Assembly: GCA_017964055.1 (NCBI GenBank)
Contig: JAGCSS010000364.1
Coordinates: forward strand, 1-5,549
Length of the DNA: 5,549 nucleotides
Source of the DNA: Lachnospiraceae bacterium
Lineage (GTDB): Bacteria; Bacillota; Clostridia; Lachnospirales; Lachnospiraceae
Direction: 5' to 3'
Shown here: in pieces, positions 1-4,787 of the stretch
How positions within the stretch are numbered: the first letter of the stretch is position 1
How the letters are laid out: each line of letters starts with the position of its first letter
Translations under genes and position numbers: made by a program
The notes under the pieces: model-generated
Databases searched by the model: none
Seen by the model: only the letters and a program-made list of their open reading frames with translations
Told to the model about the DNA's origin: nothing

Positions 1-39
1 GACCGTGACGAGATCTTTGATCTGAAAAACCTGTTATAG
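1..39 (+). CDS. possible C-terminal end of an upstream gene (partial)
   Basis: The first reading frame is open from the window edge and stops at TAG (37-39), giving a 13-residue tail DRDEIFDLKNLL after which a good ribosome binding site and the TlpA-like gene follow 32 bp later. The charged, helix-like composition is compatible with a protein C-terminus, and the short gap would fit an operon with the redox genes. Thirteen codons are too few to identify a family, and an open stretch this short could be chance, so no function is offered. Confidence 0.35.
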   Translation, partial: DRDEIFDLKNLL

Positions 40-54
40 ATGAACGAAGAGAAT

Positions 55-62
55 GAGAGGAG
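55..62 (+). promoter_or_regulatory. ribosome binding site of the TlpA-like gene
   Basis: GAGAGGAG lies 9 nt before the ATG at 72 and fixes that start. No convincing sigma-A promoter is visible in the 71 bases before the gene, so transcription probably enters from upstream. Confidence 0.75.
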
Positions 63-71
63 AAAGATAAA

Positions 72-734
72 ATGAAAAAGAGAATTGCAGCGCTGTTTTT
101 GGCAGCGGTTATAGCAATGGGAGTTACCGGCTGCGGTGTGATCGAGTCGCTCCGCGGGGTTAACGCCCCTGCCGCGACTGAGGCACCCGCGCCTGATGAG
201 GGACGCCCTAGCGAGACACCCACGCCCGGGGCCACAGAGGCACCCGCGGCTGACATTACGGCGGATATCACCGCGGATCCCGCGGCCGCTGACCCGACCG
301 ACGATCCCGGGGAGGTACCGGAACCCGATATACGTTTCCTCACAAAGGATTTTGAAGGAAACGGCTGGGATGAGACCTGTTTTTTCGATCATAAGGTCAC
401 GATGATCAATCTCTGGGCTTACTGGTGCGGACCCTGCGTCGGAGAGATGCCCGATCTGAATAAGCTCAGCGAGGATTACGCGGATAAAGGACTGCAGATC
501 ATCGGTATTTCGCTTAAGGAAGAGGAAGTGGAAAACCGTGAGACCGTGAAGGAACTCGGCATCACTTATCCGAATCTGTTCTATACCGAAGATTTTGACT
601 ACTACATGGACACCGGCTATTATCCGACGACCATTTTTGTGGACGACGAAGGACATGTGCTCGGTAATGCCTGCATCGGTTCGAGAGAGTATAAGGAATG
701 GGCAGAGATCATTGATGATATTCTGAAGGAGTGA
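72..734 (+). CDS. TlpA-family thioredoxin-like lipoprotein (thiol-disulfide oxidoreductase)
   Basis: This 220-residue protein is an extracytoplasmic thiol-disulfide oxidoreductase anchored to the outer face of the membrane. Residues 1-20 are a lipoprotein signal peptide (KKR, hydrophobic core, lipobox VTGC), so Cys21 should be lipidated after cleavage. Residues 32-83 form a low-complexity linker rich in Ala, Thr, Pro, Glu and Asp with repeated ATEAPA and ADITAD units. The thioredoxin fold follows from about 86 to 220: active site WCGPC at 118-122 (Cys119 and Cys122) in the context NLWAYWCGPC, and the cis-proline before TT at Pro185 (YYPTTIFV). Two further cysteines, Cys103 and Cys201, lie outside the active site. 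TlpA/ResA relatives reduce disulfides in exported proteins. Here the gene is followed after 5 bp by a CXXC micro-protein and a membrane ferredoxin, which suggests these resupply electrons. The physiological substrate cannot be told from sequence. Confidence 0.9.
   Translation: MKKRIAALFLAAVIAMGVTGCGVIESLRGVNAPAATEAPAPDEGRPSETPTPGATEAPAADITADITADPAAADPTDDPGEVPEPDIRFLTKDFEGNGWDETCFFDHKVTMINLWAYWCGPCVGEMPDLNKLSEDYADKGLQIIGISLKEEEVENRETVKELGITYPNLFYTEDFDYYMDTGYYPTTIFVDDEGHVLGNACIGSREYKEWAEIIDDILKE
726..731 (+). promoter_or_regulatory. ribosome binding site deciding a TTG start
   Basis: AAGGAG sits inside the last codons of the TlpA-like gene, 8 nt before TTG at 740. An in-frame GTG at 731-733 overlaps this site itself and has no spacing to it, so TTG at 740 is the better start. 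Confidence 0.7.
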
Positions 735-739
735 GTGCT

Positions 740-877
740 TTGAGCAGGAATAAAAAGGGACTGATCTGCATAGCGGCAGCCGCGGTGCTTATCACGGCAG
801 GGCTTCTGCTGAAGCAGAACGCGGCTGTTCTGGCCAAGGCGATACGTGTATGCCTTGAGTGTATCGGAGTCGGATGA
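740..877 (+). CDS. CD1871A-family CXXC micro-protein, membrane-anchored
   Basis: This 45-residue gene is easily missed because it is short and starts with TTG. It reads LSRNKKG, then a hydrophobic segment at about residues 8-24 (LICIAAAAVLITAGLLL), then a short amphipathic stretch ending CLECIGVG, with Cys38 and Cys41 forming the CXXC pair and a third Cys at 10 in the membrane segment. The CLECIG(I/V)G ending at the extreme C-terminus matches what I recall of the CD1871A family of Clostridia, whose biochemical role I do not know to be established. The basic residues before the membrane segment favour N-inside topology, which would put the CXXC outside, but charges after the segment make this uncertain. 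It lies 5 bp after the TlpA-like gene and 9 bp before the membrane ferredoxin, so it is surely co-transcribed. An inferred role is a dithiol relay between the two. The alternative start GTG at 731 would add three residues. Confidence 0.82.
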   Translation: MSRNKKGLICIAAAAVLITAGLLLKQNAAVLAKAIRVCLECIGVG

Positions 878-886
878 GGTGACACC

Positions 887-1780
887 ATGATCGGAGAGAT
901 TGAGAGAAAAAAAGGTGCCGCGGGCCGGCTGCGTTTCGGCATACAGCTGGCGGCGGCACTTGTGCAGAACGCGAATTTTAAAGGCTTTTTTACCGGACGC
1001 ATCTATCAGGGGCCGGTAAAAAACGTATGCGTACCGGGACTTAACTGTTATTCATGTCCCGGAGCGATAGGCGCGTGCCCGCTCGGTTCCCTGCAGAACT
1101 TCCTGGGCTCGAGGACCTTTAAGTTTCCTTATTACGTGCTGGGACTGCTGCTCTTTTTCGGAGCGCTGCTCGGCAGAGCCGTCTGCGGCTTCCTGTGCCC
1201 GTTCGGTTTTATTCAGGAGCTCATCCACAGGATTCCGTTCCCGAAGAAAAAGCTGCGTACCTTTAAGGGCGATAAGCAGCTCAGATACCTGAAATATCTT
1301 ATCCTTGCGGTATTTGTGATCATACTTCCGCTCGTCCTTACGGCGACGCCCGCTTTCTGCAAATATATCTGCCCCGCGGGCACTCTCGAGGGCGGAATAC
1401 CCATCGTGCTGCTGCACGGCAATAAGCTGAATATGAAGATCGGGGCACTCTTCGATCTGAAAATGGCGATCCTGATCGCGGTGATCGTGCTGTGCCTCAT
1501 AATATACAGGCCGTTCTGCAGGTATATATGCCCGCTCGGAGCCGTATACGGCCTGACAAACCGGGTGAGCCTCTATCATCTGAGCATCGACAGTGCCAGA
1601 TGCGTCGGATGCGGTACCTGCTCAAATACCTGTCCTATGGCCGCGGACCCGCTGCATTCGCCCGATTCACCCGAGTGTATACGCTGCGGTAAGTGCGCGG
1701 GTGTTTGCCCTACGGGAGCGATAGATCTCGGATTTCGTGCGGGAAAGAGTGAGACTGCCGCACGGAAACAAACGGATTAA
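887..1780 (+). CDS. NapH-type polytopic membrane protein with two 4Fe-4S ferredoxin motifs
   Basis: This 297-residue integral membrane protein probably carries electrons across or to the membrane. Likely membrane segments lie at about 82-99, 135-154 and 190-207, with a weaker hydrophobic stretch near 17-26. Three CxxxCP pairs follow or flank these segments: Cys100/104, Cys158/162 and Cys211/215, the pattern of the NapH/NosR/CcoG-like Fer4_5 proteins. An extra N-terminal cluster Cys48, 54, 57 and 64 precedes them. The C-terminal domain is a classical 2[4Fe-4S] ferredoxin: Cys239, 242, 245, 249-Pro and Cys264, 267, 270, 274-Pro. A TGAGGTG site overlapping the stop of the upstream micro-gene supports the ATG at 887. 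Being the last gene of a TlpA, CXXC protein, ferredoxin operon, it may feed electrons from cytoplasmic ferredoxin to the extracytoplasmic thiols. The electron partners are inferred. NapH-like quinol oxidation is the main alternative. Confidence 0.88.
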   Translation: MIGEIERKKGAAGRLRFGIQLAAALVQNANFKGFFTGRIYQGPVKNVCVPGLNCYSCPGAIGACPLGSLQNFLGSRTFKFPYYVLGLLLFFGALLGRAVCGFLCPFGFIQELIHRIPFPKKKLRTFKGDKQLRYLKYLILAVFVIILPLVLTATPAFCKYICPAGTLEGGIPIVLLHGNKLNMKIGALFDLKMAILIAVIVLCLIIYRPFCRYICPLGAVYGLTNRVSLYHLSIDSARCVGCGTCSNTCPMAADPLHSPDSPECIRCGKCAGVCPTGAIDLGFRAGKSETAARKQTD

Positions 1781-1794
1781 CAAAGAATATGCAA

Positions 1795-1846
1795 AAGAAA
1801 AGGTCGTGCCGGCCCGCTGCTGCGGATCGAACACGACCTGTTTTTT
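1795..1846. terminator. bidirectional intrinsic terminator between convergent genes
   Basis: The arms AGGTCGTG (1801-1808) and CACGACCT (1832-1839) form a perfect 8-bp stem. The intervening 23 nt contain a small nested hairpin, CCGC-TGCT-GCGG (1814-1825). On the plus strand the stem is followed by G and six T. On the minus strand it is followed by TTTTCTTTT, the complement of the A-rich run at about 1792-1800. It can therefore stop both the redox operon (stop at 1780) and the convergent secreted-protein gene (stop at 1863). Confidence 0.8.
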
Positions 1847-1862
1847 GTGATAAACGAATGCT

Positions 1863-2618
1863 TCAGCCTTCGCCTTCCGAATCGTCCTCAACGGAGTTGA
1901 GGTCCTCGTCTGTGCCCTCCCGGGAATTGATGTCAAATTCCGCATTCGGGAAAGCTCTCAGCCAATATGCCAGCAGATTTTCATCCTCTGCGGCCTCGGC
2001 CTCCATCTGTGCGTACGCGTCATTGATAAGCTGCTGCACATCTTCGTCATAATTAATGGCGTTCAGCGCTTCCTCGACATCGTCATCAACGGTGCCGATA
2101 TAGATCTTTAAGACGCCGTCATCATCCTTGTAAACAAATGCCCTGTCGATGGAAATGGCAGGTGAAGTGATCGTGGCGATCTCACTGTAGTAGGTGTAAT
2201 AAACCACATAATCTATATTGCCCGCGCCCTTTTTCGAGTAGCAGGTGATGTCGGAAAAACTCTTTATCGTAGCGAAACGCTGCTGAAGATACGCTTCGTC
2301 GATATAAGCGGTATCGGATACAATGCCTTCAAACTGCTCCATGTCACAGCTGAGCTTTGCCTCGAGATAAGCGGCGATGAGTTTGTCGATCTCGGTGTTC
2401 CCGTCCAGTTTCGTGAGTGTGTTCGGAACCGGAGTGGGTGAGGGAACGGGAGTCGGTGTCGGCACAGCCGTCGGAGTGGGTGTAGCCACCGTGTCGGGAG
2501 TGTCGACTGAGCTTTTGTTCGCGGCAGTAGCTTCAGCGGGAGAGAATTTGAAGGAGATGAGTCCGATGGCCATGATGCCCATGGTGAGCAGCAATGAGAC
2601 TCTTCTGTGAAACTTCAT
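1863..2618 (-). CDS. secreted protein with Thr/Pro linker and possible NTF2-like domain
   Basis: This 251-residue protein has no family I recognise with certainty. Residues 1-5 are basic (KFHRR), 7-23 are hydrophobic and AEA at 28-30 is a plausible signal peptidase I site. There is no lipobox, so it is secreted, or membrane-anchored if uncleaved. Residues 41-66 are a TPTP/VPTP linker typical of clostridial surface proteins. Residues about 74-188 contain two helices followed by alternating aromatic strands (IDYVVYYTYYSEI, RAFVYKDDDGVLKIYIG), an order that resembles NTF2-like or SnoaL-like folds. That resemblance is inferred from predicted secondary structure only. The C-terminus (about 176-251) is strongly acidic and ends in an Asp/Glu/Ser-rich tail. 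Only Cys91 and Cys126 are present. The gene has its own promoter and converges on the redox operon, so a functional link with it is not implied. Confidence 0.8.
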   Translation of the reverse strand: MKFHRRVSLLLTMGIMAIGLISFKFSPAEATAANKSSVDTPDTVATPTPTAVPTPTPVPSPTPVPNTLTKLDGNTEIDKLIAAYLEAKLSCDMEQFEGIVSDTAYIDEAYLQQRFATIKSFSDITCYSKKGAGNIDYVVYYTYYSEIATITSPAISIDRAFVYKDDDGVLKIYIGTVDDDVEEALNAINYDEDVQQLINDAYAQMEAEAAEDENLLAYWLRAFPNAEFDINSREGTDEDLNSVEDDSEGEG

Positions 2619-2630
2619 ATTACTTATTAA

Positions 2631-2638
2631 TCCCCCTT
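2631..2638 (-). promoter_or_regulatory. ribosome binding site with long spacing
   Basis: Read on the minus strand, AAGGGGGA lies 12 nt before the ATG at 2618. The spacing is longer than usual and the match is G-rich rather than AGGAGG, so translation of the secreted protein may be moderate. No other in-frame start is better placed. Confidence 0.55.
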
Positions 2639-2650
2639 AACCGGAACAAT

Positions 2651-2679
2651 ATTATATCAGAGAAAAAAGCGTATGGCAA
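2651..2679 (-). promoter_or_regulatory. sigma-A promoter of the secreted-protein gene
   Basis: On the minus strand TTGCCA (2679-2674) and TATAAT (2656-2651) are separated by exactly 17 bp. The -10 is a perfect consensus and the -35 matches in 4 of 6 positions. The predicted start near 2644 gives a leader of about 26 nt that includes the ribosome binding site. The -35 begins only 13 bp after the T-tract of the upstream pspC-like gene's terminator. Confidence 0.8.
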
Positions 2680-2692
2680 TATCATTCTGCGC

Positions 2693-2723
2693 AAAAAAGC
2701 CGGCGCGCTTTTCGCACGCCGGC
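2693..2723 (-). terminator. strong intrinsic terminator of the PspC-domain gene
   Basis: On the minus strand GCCGGCGTGC and GCGCGCCGGC pair as a 10-bp stem with one T-G wobble around a GAAAA loop, followed directly by six T. It lies 11 bp after the PspC-protein stop codon and insulates the next promoter. Confidence 0.9.
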
Positions 2724-2733
2724 CGTCTTCGGG

Positions 2734-3033
2734 TTACTGCTTATAATTACCGGGATCGTTATTGTTCTGATCCTGGTAAGGATTCTGACCCTGATAAGGA
2801 TTCTGGTTCTGGTAAGGGTTGCCGTTTCCGTAAGGATCGTATCTGCGATCGGGACGATCGGGCATTATGATCGCCGCTATGATGTAAGCGAGAAGGCCCG
2901 AACCGCCTGCCAGTGATAAAACAACCCAGATGAGTCTTACGAGTGTTGAATCGATGTCGAAGTACTCGGCGATACCGCCGCAGACACCTGCGAATTTCTT
3001 GTCAACCGTGCTTTTGTAACATTTCTTAGCCAT
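2734..3033 (-). CDS. PspC-domain membrane protein with NPYQxQ repeat tail
   Basis: This 99-residue protein has the typical short PspC domain at residues 3-58. It starts with KKCYKSTVDKKFAGVCGGIAEYF, written here only as landmarks: Lys-rich start, the GVCGGIAEYF signature at 16-25, the VRLIW entry at 32-36, and a membrane hairpin or segment to about 57 ending IIMPDR. PspC proteins are small envelope-stress membrane proteins; in Firmicutes they often occur alone, away from a full psp operon, and the exact role is unclear. The tail from 60 on is hydrophilic, with RPDRRYDPYGNG followed by three tandem hexapeptides NPYQNQ, NPYQGQ and NPYQDQ (72-89). A good ribosome binding site supports the ATG. 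It lies 48 bp downstream of a DUF6440-like gene on the same strand and may be co-transcribed with it. Confidence 0.88.
   Translation of the reverse strand: MAKKCYKSTVDKKFAGVCGGIAEYFDIDSTLVRLIWVVLSLAGGSGLLAYIIAAIIMPDRPDRRYDPYGNGNPYQNQNPYQGQNPYQDQNNNDPGNYKQ
2767..2820 (-). repeat. three tandem 18-bp coding repeats (NPYQxQ)
   Basis: Three consecutive 18-bp units (2767-2784, 2785-2802, 2803-2820) encode the NPYQxQ hexapeptides of the PspC-protein tail. On the plus strand each unit has the form CTGRYYCTGRTAAGGRTT. The nucleotide similarity between units suggests recent duplication or slippage, so copy number may vary among strains. Confidence 0.85.
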
Positions 3034-3041
3034 AATACTGT

Positions 3042-3048
3042 ACCTCCC
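3042..3048 (-). promoter_or_regulatory. ribosome binding site of the PspC-domain gene
   Basis: On the minus strand GGGAGGT lies 8 nt before the ATG at 3033, a near-consensus site at ideal spacing. Confidence 0.8.
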
Positions 3049-3081
3049 TATTATAAATGATTTGTTAAATCGTAATTATAT

Positions 3082-3279
3082 TTATGAATAATACTCGGGA
3101 CCGTTCATCGAGATGATGGGTTTTCCTTCACGGTCAAGCAGGGGCGTCATTGCGATGCCGTATCCGCTCGCTACATAAAGATAATTCACACCGGTCTCGC
3201 GGTCGATTATAACATAAAACTTACGACTTGTCAGCGAGTTGCCCTCGGACTCCTTAACAACAAATCTTTTGTCCAACAT
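3082..3279 (-). CDS. DUF6440-like small protein of unknown function
   Basis: This 65-residue protein resembles the small DUF6440 proteins of Firmicutes. The core reads as a beta-rich unit: RFVVKESEG, then FYVIIDRETGVNYLY, then SGYGIAMTPLLDREGKPI. The D-x-ETGVNYL and G-x-TPLLD-x-x-GKP(I/V) motifs are what I recall of that family, which has no known function. It has no signal peptide, membrane segment or cysteine, so it is probably cytoplasmic. I choose the ATG at 3279 because AAGGAG (3295-3290 on this strand) is 10 nt upstream of it. The in-frame GTG at 3288, three codons earlier, would leave only 1 nt of spacing. The PspC-domain gene follows after 48 bp in the same direction and the pair may share a transcript. 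Confidence 0.75.
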   Translation of the reverse strand: MLDKRFVVKESEGNSLTSRKFYVIIDRETGVNYLYVASGYGIAMTPLLDREGKPIISMNGPEYYS

Positions 3280-3289
3280 ATCAATCACT

Positions 3290-3295
3290 CTCCTT
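3290..3295 (-). promoter_or_regulatory. ribosome binding site deciding the DUF6440-like start
   Basis: AAGGAG on the minus strand is 10 nt before ATG 3279 and only 1 nt before GTG 3288, so it supports the shorter, 65-residue product. Confidence 0.65.
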
Positions 3296-3323
3296 TGTGT
3301 GTGCCGGACTGTATATCCTTTGT

Positions 3324-3337
3324 TGATGGTACCATCA
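3324..3337. promoter_or_regulatory. 14-bp perfect palindrome, candidate operator
   Basis: TGATGGTACCATCA is a perfect 14-bp inverted repeat with no loop, in the divergent region between the DUF6440-like gene and hflX. It overlaps the candidate -10 and start site of the former. Its form fits a dimeric regulator binding site rather than an RNA hairpin. The regulator is unknown. Confidence 0.45.
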
Positions 3338-3362
3338 TATACCCGATCGCATGCGCGATAAA
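3334..3362 (-). promoter_or_regulatory. candidate promoter of the DUF6440-like gene
   Basis: On the minus strand TTTATC (3362-3357) and TATGAT (3339-3334) are 17 bp apart. The -10 matches 5 of 6 but the -35 is poor. A start near 3327 would give a leader of about 48 nt. The -10 overlaps the palindrome at 3324-3337, as expected if a repressor binds there. This is a weak call. Confidence 0.4.
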
Positions 3363-3379
3363 GTGTTGCCGGTGCGGGA

Positions 3380-3391
3380 TAGGATATCCTA
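3380..3391. promoter_or_regulatory. 12-bp perfect palindrome TAGGATATCCTA
   Basis: A second perfect palindrome lies 42 bp from the first, about 54 bp upstream of the hflX -35. It may be another protein-binding site. Its half-sites (TAGGAT) differ from those of the first palindrome (TGATGGT), so they need not bind the same protein. Confidence 0.3.
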
Positions 3392-3444
3392 ATTTGCCCT
3401 TCGTGGTAAACATTGGCAAGTAAAAAGCTATCAACGGGTAGCGA

Positions 3445-3473
3445 TTGCCACAGAACGCAGGATAATGTATGAT
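3445..3473 (+). promoter_or_regulatory. sigma-A promoter of hflX
   Basis: TTGCCA (3445-3450) and TATGAT (3468-3473) are spaced by 17 bp. The predicted start near 3480 leaves a leader of only about 17 nt that begins at the ribosome binding site. The same -35 hexamer and spacer length occur in the promoter at 2651-2679. Confidence 0.65.
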
Positions 3474-3480
3474 AGGGAGC

Positions 3481-3488
3481 GGAGGAGG
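3481..3488 (+). promoter_or_regulatory. strong ribosome binding site of hflX
   Basis: GGAGGAGG lies 8 nt before the ATG at 3497. Another ATG at 3490 is out of frame and too close to be used. Confidence 0.85.
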
Positions 3489-3496
3489 AATGAAAT

Positions 3497-4747
3497 ATGG
3501 CTGATTATTTTGAGACCGGACATGAGCAGGAAAAACTCGTTCTGGTAGCCGTGTCCCTTGATAATGACGATATGACCGACAGATCGCTCGACGAACTGGA
3601 GGAGCTCGCGCGCACCGCGGGCGGAGAGACTGTCGGCAGGATAATCCAGAACCGTGAGGCTTTCAGCGCCGCGACCTATATAGGAAAAGGCAAGATCGAG
3701 GAAGTAAAGGACATGATCGCCGAAACGGGCGCTACGGGCATCGTCTGCGACGATGAGCTCTCGCCCGCGCAGATGAACAACCTCGAAGAAGCGCTCGATA
3801 CAAAGGTTATGGATCGGACCATGCTGATACTCGATATCTTCGCGAAGCATGCTTCGTCCAACGAAGGTAAGCTTCAGGTAGAGCTCGCGCAGCTTAAATA
3901 CAGGTCTTCAAGGCTGATCGGCTCGCGAAGCTCCATGTCGAGAGTCACCTACGGCATAGGCATGAGAGGCCCCGGTGAGAAAAAACTCGAGGTGGACCGC
4001 AGACTGATCCGCAACAGGATATCGCTGCTTAAAGCCGAACTCGAGGAGGTTGACCGCACGCGTGACGTGACAAGGGCCCTCCGCGGCAGGAACGCGGTCC
4101 CCGTGATCGCGATCGTAGGCTATACGAACGCGGGCAAATCCACATTGCTGAACTATCTCACCGATGCGGGGATACTTGAGGCGGATATGCTCTTTGCGAC
4201 ACTTGACCCCACGACGAGGAATATGAAGCTTGAGAGCGGACAGGAGATACTGCTGACCGACACGGTAGGATTCATACGCAAGCTCCCTCACCATCTGATC
4301 GACGCGTTCAGATCGACGCTCGAAGAGGCCAAATACGCGGATGTGATACTGCATGTGATCGACGCATCTGATTCCGAGGCCGACGAAAAAATGCATGTGG
4401 TCTATAAGACCCTCGAAAAGCTCGGAGTCAGGGATAAGCCTGTCATAGCGGTGTTCAATAAGCAGGACAAGCTGCTCGCCCCCGAGTCTGTTAAGGATTT
4501 AAGGGCCGACAGGTCGGTACGCATCTCTGCAAAGACCGGAGCGGGAGTCGATAAGCTCCTAGAGGCCGTCGAAGAGCTGCTTAAAGAAAAAAAGACCGAT
4601 TTCGAGGGCACCGTGCCCTATACCGCTGCAGGACTGCTGCAGCAGGTAAGGCGTTCGGGCCAGTTGGTCGCTGAGGAGTACCGCGAGGACGGCATTTTCA
4701 TAAAGGCTTACGTGCCCGCCGATGTGTACGGCAGGCTCTGCAAATAG
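3497..4747 (+). CDS. hflX: GTPase HflX, ribosome-associated
   Basis: This 416-residue protein is a complete HflX, a cytoplasmic GTPase of the Obg-HflX superfamily that binds the large ribosomal subunit and splits or rescues stalled 70S ribosomes under stress. The N-terminal HflX domain covers about 14-120, with the YIGKGKIEEV nucleotide-binding signature near 61-70. A linker helical region with RVTYGIGMRGPGEKKLEVDRR landmarks follows (about 149-169), then a coiled-coil hairpin around 165-197. The G domain starts at about 202: P-loop GYTNAGKST (208-216), switch I region FATLDPTT (233-240), DTVG (255-258), NKQD (321-324) and SAK (344-346). All catalytic motifs are intact. The C-terminal domain (about 370-416) is present, so length is normal for the family. 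It is transcribed alone from its own promoter, divergent from the DUF6440-like gene. No clear intrinsic terminator follows it. Confidence 0.95.
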   Translation: MADYFETGHEQEKLVLVAVSLDNDDMTDRSLDELEELARTAGGETVGRIIQNREAFSAATYIGKGKIEEVKDMIAETGATGIVCDDELSPAQMNNLEEALDTKVMDRTMLILDIFAKHASSNEGKLQVELAQLKYRSSRLIGSRSSMSRVTYGIGMRGPGEKKLEVDRRLIRNRISLLKAELEEVDRTRDVTRALRGRNAVPVIAIVGYTNAGKSTLLNYLTDAGILEADMLFATLDPTTRNMKLESGQEILLTDTVGFIRKLPHHLIDAFRSTLEEAKYADVILHVIDASDSEADEKMHVVYKTLEKLGVRDKPVIAVFNKQDKLLAPESVKDLRADRSVRISAKTGAGVDKLLEAVEELLKEKKTDFEGTVPYTAAGLLQQVRRSGQLVAEEYREDGIFIKAYVPADVYGRLCK

Positions 4748-4787
4748 GCTCATGCAATAATTGCAGGTAAGACAGCAAAAAAAAACA

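Noticed and set aside
40..75. 11-codon open frame starting with ATG right after the TAG at 37-39 and overlapping the TlpA start
   Set aside because: It has no ribosome binding site of its own and its charged sequence (MNEENERRKIK) is mostly the purine-rich Shine-Dalgarno region read as codons.
1052..1579. 175-codon open frame on the minus strand inside the membrane ferredoxin gene
   Set aside because: It is antisense to a gene with clear ferredoxin motifs. Its product has no recognisable domain and there is no suitable ribosome binding site, so it is a shadow of codon bias.
3050..3080. Two TATAAT hexamers on the minus strand (3055-3050 and 3080-3075) as promoters for the PspC gene
   Set aside because: The first would start transcription within the ribosome binding site. 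The second has no acceptable -35 at 16-18 bp. Both may reflect AT-rich intergenic sequence.
3394..3419. TTGCC and GGCAA half-sites 16 bp apart upstream of hflX
   Set aside because: Five-base arms at this distance are expected by chance, and they do not align with the promoter.
3908..4396. 162-codon minus-strand open frame inside hflX
   Set aside because: It is antisense to the conserved G domain of HflX, and its product shows no family features.
4753..4765. TGCAATAATTGCA as an hflX terminator
   Set aside because: The stem is AT-rich with a one-base loop and no T-tract follows on the plus strand; the nearby run is of A.
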